Assembly: GCA_031291675.1 (NCBI GenBank)
Contig: JARLIO010000011.1
Location: forward strand, 29,846-93,845
Reading direction: 5' to 3'
DNA: 64,000 bases
DNA from: Azospirillaceae bacterium
Lineage (GTDB): Bacteria; Pseudomonadota; Alphaproteobacteria; Azospirillales; Azospirillaceae
Every line of letters starts with the position of its first letter. Position 1 is the first letter of the stretch. A program made the translations under genes and the position numbers. Below are positions 25,222-33,289 of this stretch, piece by piece. The notes below the pieces were generated by a model that made no database searches, was not told the DNA's origin, and saw only the letters and a list, made by a program, of their open reading frames with translations.

Positions 25222-26172
25222 TCAGCGCCTCTTTTCCATCGCTCTCAGCAGATCGCGTTCAGCCCGCGACAAGGCTTCCTGGCCATCGCGGGCGCGCGGC
25301 CGGGCCTCGTTCGCCATTTCTTCCGGCTCGTCCTCATCCACCGGCGCGGTTTCCACAACGCCGCCGGCACGAAAGACCGGCCCGGGCTGACGGGGACCGA
25401 TCGGCTCCATGTTGCCGCGGCGCGGCGCCGCGAGGTGCGGCATGTCCGGTTCATCCTCGTCATCAAGCGCCAGGCGCCGGATCGCCGCGGCGGTGGCCCT
25501 GCGGCTGGAAATTCCGGCCCCGCGGCCACCGCCGGCCAGGTCGGATCCGCCGGACGCGGCACCAGCCGGGCGAAATGGCGCTTCGGCGGGGCGGCCGCGC
25601 CGCTCGTCTTCCTCGACCGGGGGACGCAAACGCCGTTCTTCCTCCTCGACCAGGGGGCGCAGGCGCCGCTCGATCTCCTCGGGCGATGACCGCCCCCGGT
25701 GGTCGACGTCGGGCAATGTCGGTCGCCGCATCGGCGCATCACGATCGTCAGACGCCGTGGCGTTCCCCATCGAAGATGCCGGACGAACCGGCCGGGGCCT
25801 GGCCGCCGTTGCCGGGGCCTGGGACGGGACCGCCCCAATCCTCTCGTCGCCACCGCGCACGACACGCTCCAGACGATTGGCAAGGCTGTCCGCCGCCTCG
25901 ATCATGAATTGAAGCTCATCGCGCAGCGACTGGGCGCGATTGACCGCCTTTTGCAGCGTTTCACCGGATTCCGCGGCGGCACGACGCATGCCGTCGACCC
26001 CCGCTTCGGCCCGACCGGTGGCTTCGCCGAAACCGGCGATCAACCCTTCAAGCTCGTCGCGGCTATCGCGCAGAATTGTCAGTTGCCGGTTCAAACGGAT
26101 CACGAAACCGATGGTGGCGACCAGCAGGACCACAACGGTAACATCCACGATCAGTGCCAGATTGATGGTCAT
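25222..26172 (-). CDS. DUF6468 flagellar-operon membrane protein
   Basis: A 316-residue protein with an N-terminal membrane helix (about 5-25: LALIVDVTVVVLLVATIGFV), a helical DUF6468 domain (about 28-105: LRDSRDELEGLIAGFGEATG, LQKAVNRAQSLRDELQFMIE), then a long disordered charged region with repeats of EERRLRPxVEE (about 160-190). The family is found next to fliM in Rhodospirillales-type flagellar operons; its role is not established. The gene starts inside the fliM stop codon (ATGA overlap at 26169-26172) and ends nine bases before the motE start region. Confidence 0.75.
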   Translation of the reverse strand: MTINLALIVDVTVVVLLVATIGFVIRLNRQLTILRDSRDELEGLIAGFGEATGRAEAGVDGMRRAAAESGETLQKAVNRAQSLRDELQFMIEAADSLANRLERVVRGGDERIGAVPSQAPATAARPRPVRPASSMGNATASDDRDAPMRRPTLPDVDHRGRSSPEEIERRLRPLVEEEERRLRPPVEEDERRGRPAEAPFRPAGAASGGSDLAGGGRGAGISSRRATAAAIRRLALDDEDEPDMPHLAAPRRGNMEPIGPRQPGPVFRAGGVVETAPVDEDEPEEMANEARPRARDGQEALSRAERDLLRAMEKRR

Positions 26173-27254
26173 CGGCGCGCTTCCTCACTCTTGGGCGTTT
26201 CACGTTCGATGCGCACTGCGATATGGCCGCCCTTCCGCCCCATCCGTCCCTCAAACATCGACACATCGCCGCAGCGCAGTTCGACCATGTCCTCGGGAGA
26301 GGCATTCAGAAGAATTCGGGTGCCAACCTTCCACTCCAAAACATCGTGCAAGGTCAGGGTAATTTCGTCGAGCACCGCGCTGATCTGGACATCGGTCAGC
26401 CACAGTTCGCTGGCAAGGTGGGTTTCCCAAATGGAGTCACGACCGAATTTTTCGCCCATGAACATCTGGAGCAACAGCTCACGAACCGGCTCCAGGGTGG
26501 CATAGGGGATCAGAAGCTCCAGCCGGCCACCACGGTCTTCCATGTCGATCCGCAGTTTGGCCAGGACCGCGGCGTTGGCCGGGCGGGCGATCGTGGCAAA
26601 GCGCGGATTGGTTTCCAGGCGGTCGAAGCGGATCGTCACGGGAGACAGCGGATCGAAGGCCGCGGACAGGTCGCTGAGAACGACATGAACCATGCGTTCG
26701 ACCAGGTTGCGTTCGATGGTGGTGTAGGGCCGACCTTCGATCCGCATCGCCGCCGTGCCGCGACGGCCGCCCAGCAACACGTCGACGATTGAGTAGATCA
26801 AGGCACTGTCGACGACCATCAGGCAATAATTGTCCCACTCCTCCGCTTTCGCGACGGCGAGCATCGCCGGCAGCGGGATCGAGTTGAGATAGTCACCAAA
26901 CCGCACCGAAGAAATCTGGTCGAGGCTGACTTCGACATTGTCCGAGGTGAAGTTGCGCAGCGACGTCGACATCATCCGCACCAGACGATCGAACACCACC
27001 TCCAGCATCGGCAGGCGCTCGTAATTGACGAGCGCGCTGTTGACCAACGCCATGATGCCGGAACTGTCACCGTCGCCGCTGCCATCCTTGTCAAAGCCCA
27101 GCAGGCTGTCAATTTCGTCCTGGTTGAGGACGCGCGTCGACCCGCCCGCGGGCGCGGCGCCGTCCTCGCCGGACGACGGCTCCTCGGCCATGGCGGCCCA
27201 TTCTGCCGCCAGCCTTTCGTCTTCGCTCAGTCCATCAAGAGGCGGATCGGCCAT
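26169..27254 (-). CDS. fliM: Flagellar motor switch protein FliM
   Basis: A 361-residue FliM. The CheY-P-binding peptide RVLNQDEIDSLLGF is at about 41-54, pushed inwards by a 40-residue N-terminal extension rich in acidic and Ala residues. The middle CheC-like domain (about 75-270) includes LEVVFDRLVRMMSTSLRNF and IYSIVDVLLGG. The C-terminal SpoA domain (about 280-350) includes LTDVQISAVLDEITLTLHDV and GHIAVRIE. It forms the C-ring and transmits CheY-P binding to FliG. It is the second gene of the fliL operon, nine bases after fliL. Confidence 0.97.
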   Translation of the reverse strand: MADPPLDGLSEDERLAAEWAAMAEEPSSGEDGAAPAGGSTRVLNQDEIDSLLGFDKDGSGDGDSSGIMALVNSALVNYERLPMLEVVFDRLVRMMSTSLRNFTSDNVEVSLDQISSVRFGDYLNSIPLPAMLAVAKAEEWDNYCLMVVDSALIYSIVDVLLGGRRGTAAMRIEGRPYTTIERNLVERMVHVVLSDLSAAFDPLSPVTIRFDRLETNPRFATIARPANAAVLAKLRIDMEDRGGRLELLIPYATLEPVRELLLQMFMGEKFGRDSIWETHLASELWLTDVQISAVLDEITLTLHDVLEWKVGTRILLNASPEDMVELRCGDVSMFEGRMGRKGGHIAVRIERETPKSEEARR

Positions 27255-27263
27255 CGTCGAGCC

Positions 27264-27782
27264 TTATTGCACCAACATTTCCCGAAACAATACATCCTTG
27301 ACCTTCACCGGTTCCACGGCGCCATTGACACGCATCAGCAGTTCCTCGCGCAAGCGGTACATTCCCGCCGAACCCTTGAGATCGTCCAGACGCAGTTCCC
27401 GCAGATAGACCTGGAAGTTGTCGATAATGCGGGGCAGCACCTGCTGCACGGCGGGGACATCCTCCTGCCGGGCCAGCTCAAGGCTGATCTGCATCTTCAG
27501 GAAGCTCGGACGGCGGCCCGTGACGTTGAGGTTGACCAGCATATCCGGCAAATCGAAGAACACGGCCGGGGCCGCCTTTGTCGCATCCTCGGCCTTCTTT
27601 TCCTCCTTCTTGGAGGCCTCGTCCGTCTTGGCGTCGAGGATACCACTGAACATCACCGCCGCGCCGCCACCGACCAACAGCAGCATCGGCAGGACAACAA
27701 ACAACACCAGCTTCTTGCCGCTGAACTTCTTCTTTGGCGGAGGACTGCCACCGTCTTCATTGTCGGATTCTGCCATCGACAT
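27264..27782 (-). CDS. fliL: Flagellar basal-body protein FliL
   Basis: A 172-residue FliL with a Lys/Pro-rich cytoplasmic start, a single membrane helix (about 24-46: KLVLFVVLPMLLLVGGGAAV), an acidic/Lys-rich linker and a periplasmic stomatin-like domain (about 75-172: FDLPDMLVNLNVTGRRPSFL, LRLDDLKGSAGMYRLREELL and the terminal KVKDVLFREMLVQ). FliL rings surround the stator and improve torque. ATGs at 27782 and 27776 are both possible; GGAAATC lies upstream. It is the first gene of a leftward operon through fliM, DUF6468, motE, a cheZ-like gene, two motB-like genes and the AMIN/TPR gene. Confidence 0.95.
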   Translation of the reverse strand: MSMAESDNEDGGSPPPKKKFSGKKLVLFVVLPMLLLVGGGAAVMFSGILDAKTDEASKKEEKKAEDATKAAPAVFFDLPDMLVNLNVTGRRPSFLKMQISLELARQEDVPAVQQVLPRIIDNFQVYLRELRLDDLKGSAGMYRLREELLMRVNGAVEPVKVKDVLFREMLVQ

Positions 27783-28284
27783 CTGATTTCCTGGTCCTCA
27801 TGGTCGGGCACTGGCCGGGCGCCACGTCGAAAGCCACGCACGCTGCCACCCTATCTTAACGGGCCGTTGCTTAATAACTTATTGTCCCTCACACCGCGCG
27901 GCAATGGTGCGACCGGGATCCGCGACCAATCATAAAGGCTTTCGCAATCGGCGCGTCAGAAAAGTTACGGCCACAAGCAGGAACCGTCTTCGGCCGATCC
28001 CGGATGATTAATGCCGATCGGCTGATTTTACCAGCCCGGGCCGACGAAACCCGCCGATTTCGGCAAGATTTGCCCAGCAGTGCCGACCGGAAAGTTGCCG
28101 CGCCCCTCGATCCCGCGGCCGGTGCCCCGCGATCGCGGCGGCGAAAGTGCCAAAAGCGCCGGAAAACCCAGGCGATCCGCGGCGTCACGGCACTTGGCAC
28201 GATCCCTGCTTAAGGTTGCCTGCGGACCGATGACCAACGCCCCTTTCCCACCGGCCCGAACCTACAGCATGTTGAGGAATGGCA
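27783..28284. other. Divergent promoter region fliL / flgF
   Basis: About 500 bases between divergent flagellar operons. A sigma-54 promoter reads right at 28194-28211. On the minus strand TGGCACTTTCGCCGCC (about 28151-28136) has GG-N10-GC spacing but lacks the usual TT before GC, so it is only a weak candidate for the fliL operon. An A/T-rich stretch lies at about 27850-27890. No gene was supported. Confidence 0.5.
28194..28211 (+). promoter_or_regulatory. Sigma-54 promoter for flgF operon
   Basis: TTGGCACGATCCCTGCTT: GG at 28196-28197, ten bases, GC at 28208-28209. TGGCACG matches the -24 consensus fully; the -12 (CTGCT) has one mismatch. Transcription would start near 28221, about 64 bases before the flgF ATG. 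Confidence 0.75.
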
Positions 28285-29001
28285 ATGGACAACGCGATTT
28301 ACATCGGCCTGTCATATCAAACGGCCCTGCAGCGTCAACTGGACGTTATCGCCAACAACATGGCCAACCTCAACACCACCGGTTTCAAGGGCGAGCACGA
28401 CGTGTTCAGCCAGTTTCTCGACAAACCGCCGCACGGATCAACCCTTTCCATGGTCCAGGACGTCAATACCACCCGGGATCTGCGCGAAGGGCCGATCGAA
28501 ACGACCAACAACACCCTGGATTTCGCGCTGCAAGGCGAAGGCTATTTCACGGTCGAGACCTTGAACGGCCCGCGCTACACCCGAACCGGCAGTTTTGAAC
28601 TCGACAATGCCGGCGAAATCGTGACCCCCGAGGGTCTGCCGGTCCTGGACACCCAGAATCGGCGGATCACGATCCCGGCAACCGCCAGCGAGATCAACGT
28701 CACCAGCGACGGCATTGTTTCGACCAACCTGGGCCAGTTGGCAACGCTCAAGATTTCCGGTTTCACCAACCAGGTCCTGATGCAGCCGCTGCCCGATGGC
28801 CTCTATGACACCACCGAGGCGCCCGTGGCGGCGACCGCGAGGGTGGTCCAGGGGGCTCTGGAAGGGTCCAACGTCGAGGGCGTGGTCGAGATGACAAGAA
28901 TGACCGAAGTGACGAAACACTACCAGATCGCCCAGAATATGCTCGACAGTGAAAATACCCGTCAAAAAGATGCCATCGACAACTTGGCAAAAGTCCAATA
29001 A
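28285..29001 (+). CDS. flgF: Flagellar proximal rod protein FlgF
   Basis: A 238-residue rod protein. The N-terminal rod motif (YIGLSYQTALQRQLDVIANN, MANLNTTGFKGEHDVF) and the C-terminal helix (MTRMTEVTKHYQIAQNMLDS) are those of the FlgF family; the central domain contains DFALQGEGYFTVET. It is built into the distal basal-body rod after export. TTGAGGA directly precedes an ATG at 28279, so the in-frame ATG six bases on (28285) has the better spacing. It leads the flgF-flgG-flgA-flgH operon behind a sigma-54 promoter. Confidence 0.95.
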   Translation: MDNAIYIGLSYQTALQRQLDVIANNMANLNTTGFKGEHDVFSQFLDKPPHGSTLSMVQDVNTTRDLREGPIETTNNTLDFALQGEGYFTVETLNGPRYTRTGSFELDNAGEIVTPEGLPVLDTQNRRITIPATASEINVTSDGIVSTNLGQLATLKISGFTNQVLMQPLPDGLYDTTEAPVAATARVVQGALEGSNVEGVVEMTRMTEVTKHYQIAQNMLDSENTRQKDAIDNLAKVQ

Positions 29002-29018
29002 CCAGGAGAAATCGTCCC

Positions 29019-29810
29019 ATGCGCAGCCTGAGTATTGGCGCCACCGGTATGTTGGCACAGCAGCTGAACATCGAAACCATCTCGAACAATATTTCAAACA
29101 TGAGCACGACGGGTTTCAAACGCCAGCGTGCGGAGTTTCAGGATCTGTTGTACCAGAGCCAACGCCGGGTCGGTTCGACGACATCCGATGCCGGCACGGT
29201 AGTCCCGGTCGGAATCCAGATTGGCGCCGGCGTCAAGCCGACTGCGGTCTACCGGATCAACGAACAGGGGTCACTGTCGACAACCAACAATTCCCTCGAC
29301 ATCGCGGTCAATGGCCAAGGTTATTTCCAGATCACGATCCCGGGCTCGAACACCCAGACCGCCTACACCCGCGCCGGGTCGTTCCAATTGGACTCCCAGG
29401 GTCAGATCGTCACCGCCGACGGCTATGTCGTGCTTCCCGGCCTGACCATTCCGGCCAACACCACCGCGATCACCGTCAGTTCGACCGGCGTGGTCCAGGC
29501 CACGGTCGATGGCCAGGTCACGGCGGTTACCGTCGGCCAGTTCCAGATGGCGAATTTCACCAACCCGGCCGGTCTGGACGCGATCGGCGACAACCTGCTG
29601 CTGCAGACCACGGCTTCGGGCCAACCAACGACAGGAACCCCGGGATCAACCGGGTTCGGCAAGCTGGTCCAGGGATCGCTTGAGGAATCCAACGTCAATA
29701 TCGTGACCGAGATCACCAACCTGATTTCGGCCCAACGGGCTTACGAAATGAACAGCCGTGTGATCCAGGCCGCCGACGACCTGCTGACGACACTGGCGCA
29801 GATGAAGTAA
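29019..29810 (+). CDS. flgG: Flagellar distal rod protein FlgG
   Basis: A 263-residue FlgG. It begins MRSLSIGATGMLAQQLNIET with the rod motif ISNNISNMSTTGFKRQRAEF, has the FlgG-specific insert after it (LLYQSQRR, GIQIGAGVKPTAVY), then LDIAVNGQGYFQI, and ends with the polymerisation helix VTEITNLISAQRAYEMNSRV and a terminal LAQMK. It forms the distal rod that passes the P and L rings. CCAGGAGAA lies 8 bases before the ATG. The gap to flgF is 17 bases. Confidence 0.97.
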   Translation: MRSLSIGATGMLAQQLNIETISNNISNMSTTGFKRQRAEFQDLLYQSQRRVGSTTSDAGTVVPVGIQIGAGVKPTAVYRINEQGSLSTTNNSLDIAVNGQGYFQITIPGSNTQTAYTRAGSFQLDSQGQIVTADGYVVLPGLTIPANTTAITVSSTGVVQATVDGQVTAVTVGQFQMANFTNPAGLDAIGDNLLLQTTASGQPTTGTPGSTGFGKLVQGSLEESNVNIVTEITNLISAQRAYEMNSRVIQAADDLLTTLAQMK

Positions 29811-29841
29811 TCAGCGCCTCGCCGGCGCCAGATGAGGAACC

Positions 29842-30828
29842 ATGACCATGTCCCGTTTCACCCCTTCCCGGATGGCCGGTCTTCTGATCGCGGGCGCAAT
29901 GTCAATGACGGCGTGGTTTCCAGCCTGGGCAATCGATCTGCGAAGCGAAACCGTGGTGAACCGCGACAAGGTCACACTGGGCGACCTGTTCGACAATATC
30001 GACAAGAGCACGTCCGGATACGGCGCCGATCAGGTGATCGGAGCGGCGCCGGCCCCGGGCAAGCGCGGTCTCTACGACGCCGCCTATTTGATGAAACTGG
30101 CGGAAGTCTATCAATTGCCCTGGCGCCCGGGCAGCCCGTTTGATCGCGTCGTCGTGACCCGGGCGTCAAGCCTGGTCCCGACCGAGGCGATCCGCGCCGC
30201 CCTGGTCGACGCCCTGCGGCCGCAACTGCGGCTCGACCGGATTGATGTCGAGCTCGATAATCATGGGCTGCAAATCACGGTGCCCGAAACCGAAGACCCG
30301 CCGCAACTGGCACTGGACGATCTCACTCTCGACAGCGGCCGCACCCGGTTCAACGGCACCATGGTGGCCACGGTCGCCGGTGCCGATCCGGTCCGGGTGG
30401 TGGTCACCGGGCGGGTCTCCGGCATCGTCAGGATCCCGATCCTGACCCGCAGCATCCCGCAGAATGACGTCATCAGCGCCAGCGATGTCGACTGGATCGA
30501 TGTGCGCAGCGACCGCCTCTATGGCGATATCCTGAGCTCGGACAGCCAGTTGATCGGCATGCAATCGCGTCACCAACTGGCACCGAACCAGCCGCTTCAC
30601 CTTTACGACGTCCGCCCCCAGATCTTCGTCACCAAAGGCTCCCTGGTCACCCTGACCATCCAGACGCCCTTCCTGTCGATTTCGACCCAGGGTCGGGCGA
30701 TGGAAGACGGGGCCAAGGGTCAGGTCATCCGCCTCGTCAATACCACCAGCAACAAGAGCGTCGAGGGCACGGTCACCGGCCTCAACGTCGTGGCGATCAG
30801 TCCACCCGGAAGCATCATGACAAATTGA
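29842..30828 (+). CDS. flgA: Flagellar P-ring assembly chaperone FlgA
   Basis: A 328-residue periplasmic chaperone for FlgI. It has a signal peptide (about 1-30, ending WFPAWA), an N-terminal wing domain (VTLGDLFDNIDKST, RVVVTRASSLVPTEAIRAAL) and a C-terminal SAF plus ChapFlgA domain (about 200-328: RSIPQNDVISASDVDWIDVR, LAPNQPLHLYDVRPQIFVTK, GQVIRLVNTTSNKSVEGTV). It is longer than enteric FlgA (about 220) but normal for alphaproteobacteria. TGAGGAACC precedes the ATG. A terminator-like hairpin follows before flgH. Confidence 0.92.
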   Translation: MTMSRFTPSRMAGLLIAGAMSMTAWFPAWAIDLRSETVVNRDKVTLGDLFDNIDKSTSGYGADQVIGAAPAPGKRGLYDAAYLMKLAEVYQLPWRPGSPFDRVVVTRASSLVPTEAIRAALVDALRPQLRLDRIDVELDNHGLQITVPETEDPPQLALDDLTLDSGRTRFNGTMVATVAGADPVRVVVTGRVSGIVRIPILTRSIPQNDVISASDVDWIDVRSDRLYGDILSSDSQLIGMQSRHQLAPNQPLHLYDVRPQIFVTKGSLVTLTIQTPFLSISTQGRAMEDGAKGQVIRLVNTTSNKSVEGTVTGLNVVAISPPGSIMTN

Positions 30829-30899
30829 CCATACCTCCCGGGACCGGCGGAGACCTGTTAATGGTGCCACAAGCCCCCGCCCGCGCTGCGACGCCGCCT

Positions 30900-30929
30900 C
30901 GGATGACAATCATCCGGACTGTTTTTTTT
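30900..30929 (+). terminator. Intrinsic terminator-like hairpin between flgA and flgH
   Basis: CGGATGA (30900-30906) pairs with TCATCCG (30910-30916) around a three-base loop, and eight T residues follow at 30922-30929. This is the only classical stem-plus-T-run terminator seen inside the flg cluster. It lies directly upstream of the flgH ribosome-binding site (AAGAGGG), so it could attenuate read-through into the flgH pair. Confidence 0.65.
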
Positions 30930-30945
30930 GAAGAGGGCCTCCACG

Positions 30946-31707
30946 ATGTTTCTGCGCCCCTTTCCGCTGACACGCTGGGCCATTGTCGGGTTCACCAGTT
31001 TGGGACTGTCCGGCTGTGGCAGCCTGGATCGTATCGGCGATATCGGTAAGCCGCCGGATCTCTCCCCGGTGAGCGACCCGAAATCCCAGCCGGGCTACAC
31101 CCCGGTCAGCCTGCCGCTGCCCGCCCCCCAGCTCGGCGAGCACCCGGAGAATTCGTTGTGGCGCAGCGGTTCGCGGTCGTTCTTCAAGGATCAGCGCGCC
31201 CACCGGGTCGGCGACATCCTGACCGTCACCATTGCGATCAACGACAGCGCCAACCTGTCCGACGTCACCGAGCGCAAACGGGCCAACAGCGAATCCAGCG
31301 GTTTTCCCAACATGTTCGGGCTCGAGACCGCGTTGCCGCGCTGGCTGGCCAGTCACAGCCTCAGTACCTCGACCCTGGTCTCGACCAGCAGTTCAACCGA
31401 CAACAAGGGCACGGGCACGATCCAGCGCAGTGAGACCATCAACCTGTCGATGGCCGCGCTGATCACCCAGATCCTGCCCAATGGCAATATGGTCCTGCAG
31501 GGCACCCAGGAGGTCATGGTCAACTACGAGCTCCGCGCCCTGACGGTGACCGGCGTTATCCGACCGGAAGACGTCACCTCGGCCAACAAGATCGACTACA
31601 CGAAGATCGCCGAAGCACGGATCAGCTATGGCGGTCGCGGTCAACTCAACGATGTCCAGCAGCCGCGTTACGGCACGCAATTGCTTGACGTCATTCTACC
31701 TTTCTAG
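30946..31707 (+). CDS. flgH: Flagellar L-ring lipoprotein FlgH, copy 1
   Basis: A 253-residue FlgH lipoprotein. The lipobox is LSGC with the lipidated Cys24. The body has SLWRSGSRSFFKDQRAHRVG, DILTVTIAINDSANLSDVTE, STDNKGTGTIQRSETINLSM, QILPNGNMVLQGTQEVMVNY and the family C-terminus ISYGGRGQLNDVQQPRYGTQ. It forms the outer-membrane L-ring around the rod. AAGAGGG precedes the ATG. A second flgH lies 31 bases downstream. The two C-terminal 49-residue blocks differ at only five positions, so they come from a duplication. Confidence 0.96.
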   Translation: MFLRPFPLTRWAIVGFTSLGLSGCGSLDRIGDIGKPPDLSPVSDPKSQPGYTPVSLPLPAPQLGEHPENSLWRSGSRSFFKDQRAHRVGDILTVTIAINDSANLSDVTERKRANSESSGFPNMFGLETALPRWLASHSLSTSTLVSTSSSTDNKGTGTIQRSETINLSMAALITQILPNGNMVLQGTQEVMVNYELRALTVTGVIRPEDVTSANKIDYTKIAEARISYGGRGQLNDVQQPRYGTQLLDVILPF

Positions 31708-31738
31708 AAACCGGCGTACAGCAAAAGGACCCCGGATC

Positions 31739-32497
31739 ATGACACACCTGCCCCACCGCCTGACCCGCCTGATCATCCTCGGCAGCGCTGCACTCGGGCT
31801 CAGCGCATGCGGCAGCCTCGACCGCGTCGAAAACATCGGCAAGACGCCCGATATGAGCGCGATCCAGAATCCCAAGACCCAGCCGGGCTATACCCCGGTC
31901 AGCTTGCCGATGCCATCGCCGCAGATCGGCGAACATCCCGGCAATTCCCTGTGGCGCAGCGGCAATCGTTCCTTCTTCAAGGATCAGCGCGCCCATCAGG
32001 TCGGCGATATTCTCACCGTCAGCATCTCGATCAATGACAGCGCGGCCCTGTCCAACGTGACCGAGCGCAAGCGAGCCGATAGCGAAGCGATGGGCATGCC
32101 CAACATGCTCGGCCTGGAAACCGTACTGCCCCATCTGCTGGGCAGCAGCATCAACACCTCGAGCCTGGTCAGTGACAGCAGCACCACCGACAACAAGGGC
32201 ACCGGAACCGTGGCGCGCAGTGAGGCCATCAGCGTGTCCGTCGCGGCGCTGGTGACCCAGATCCTGCCCAACGGCAACCTGGTGATCGAAGGCAAGCAGG
32301 AAGTCCGGGTCAACTATGACCTGCGGGAGCTGACGGTCACCGGGGCTATCCGGCCCGAGGACATCACCTCGTCGAACACGATCGATTACTCGAAAATCGC
32401 CGAGGCCCGGATCAGCTATGGTGGCCGCGGCCAGCTCAACGATGTCCAGCAGCCCCGCTATGGCACGCAATTGCTCGACGTCGTCCTGCCGTTCTGA
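31739..32497 (+). CDS. flgH: Flagellar L-ring lipoprotein FlgH, copy 2
   Basis: A 252-residue paralogue of the preceding gene, with lipobox LSAC (Cys24) and all family segments (SLWRSGNRSFFKDQRAHQVG, STTDNKGTGTVARSEAISVS, QILPNGNLVIEGKQEVRVNY, ISYGGRGQLNDVQQPRYGTQ). The proteins diverge most in the signal peptide and around residues 115-145 (the MFGLETALPRWL versus MLGLETVLPHLL region). Both look intact. AAAAGGACC precedes the ATG. Two FlgH types may co-assemble or be swapped by condition; neither is known. Confidence 0.95.
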   Translation: MTHLPHRLTRLIILGSAALGLSACGSLDRVENIGKTPDMSAIQNPKTQPGYTPVSLPMPSPQIGEHPGNSLWRSGNRSFFKDQRAHQVGDILTVSISINDSAALSNVTERKRADSEAMGMPNMLGLETVLPHLLGSSINTSSLVSDSSTTDNKGTGTVARSEAISVSVAALVTQILPNGNLVIEGKQEVRVNYDLRELTVTGAIRPEDITSSNTIDYSKIAEARISYGGRGQLNDVQQPRYGTQLLDVVLPF

Positions 32498-32513
32498 TCC
32501 ACATCGCGGCGCG

Positions 32514-32589
32514 CCGGATCAGGATCCGGACGCGACCGCGCCCCGGCCAATCATCACCGGGGTCAATCGTCGCCCGGGTCAATCGTCGC
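32514..32589. repeat. Hairpin and direct repeat between flgH and dksA
   Basis: CCGGATC (32514-32520) and GATCCGG (32523-32529) form a short hairpin after the second flgH. GGTCAATCGTCGC then occurs at 32561-32573 and 32577-32589 (16-base period); the second copy includes the TGA stop of dksA on the minus strand. The hairpin may end the flgH transcript. Confidence 0.55.
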
Positions 32590-32998
32590 GGTGCGTCCGC
32601 TCCAGACGTTCATGCCGTTCCTGGGCGTCGAGGCTCAGCGTCGCGATCGGCCGGGCGTCGAGGCGATGGATCCCGATCGGCTCGCCGGTTTCCTCGCAAT
32701 AGCCGAAACTGCCATCGACGATGCGACCCAGGGCGGCATCGATCTTTGCGACCAGTTTGCGTTCACGGTCACGTGTCCGCAGTTCCAGAGACCGGTCGGT
32801 CTCCAGCGACGCGCGATCGGCGATGTCGGGCTCCTGCATTCCACCATCCTGGAGGCTTTGCAGGGTCTCGGTCGACTCCTGCAGCAGTTCACCCCGCCAT
32901 CGCAACAATTTGCGGCGGAAATACTCGACCATGACCGGATTCATGAAGGGCTCGTCCTCGGACGGCCGATAATCAGGCGGCAAGAGCGGCGACGACAT
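32579..32998 (-). CDS. dksA: DksA-type RNA polymerase-binding transcription factor
   Basis: A 139-residue DksA. The long coiled-coil domain (about 20-85: NPVMVEYFRRKLLRWRGELL, DIADRASLETDRSLELRTRD) with the acidic tip is followed by the globular segment FGYCEETGEPIGIHRLDARP and a C-terminal helix ending THRDD. Only one Cys (101) remains of the four-cysteine zinc motif, as recalled in some alphaproteobacterial DksA proteins, so zinc binding is unlikely. It enters the polymerase secondary channel and adjusts transcription with ppGpp. AGGTCAGGG precedes the ATG. Upstream of it, fliX lies on the same strand. Confidence 0.95.
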   Translation of the reverse strand: MSSPLLPPDYRPSEDEPFMNPVMVEYFRRKLLRWRGELLQESTETLQSLQDGGMQEPDIADRASLETDRSLELRTRDRERKLVAKIDAALGRIVDGSFGYCEETGEPIGIHRLDARPIATLSLDAQERHERLERTHRDD

Positions 32999-33289
32999 CC
33001 CTGACCTATCCAACCTGCAGACTAACCAAAGTGGCGCGGAGTATAGGGATGGTGACCCCAGGCCGCAACCCCGCGCACGAGGCCTGACGGGATCATCTGC
33101 ACAGCCGCGCGCGAACCGCGCGAGCGGACGCGGATGTGACCGGCGGCGGCCCGCTGTGATGGCATCCCGGCCCGGGGCGCACGGCTCACGAGCGGCGCGC
33201 CCGTCAGGCCACGCCGGGCGCCGGGGCCGGCCCGCGGACCCTGCTGGTGACAAGCTGTTGGCCGGTGGCAAGGCCGCCCGGCGCGCGGA

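Noticed and set aside
28136..28151. Possible sigma-54 promoter for the fliL operon on the minus strand
   Set aside because: TGGCAC and GG-N10-GC spacing are present but the -12 reads CCGCC rather than TTGC; not strong enough to list as a feature.
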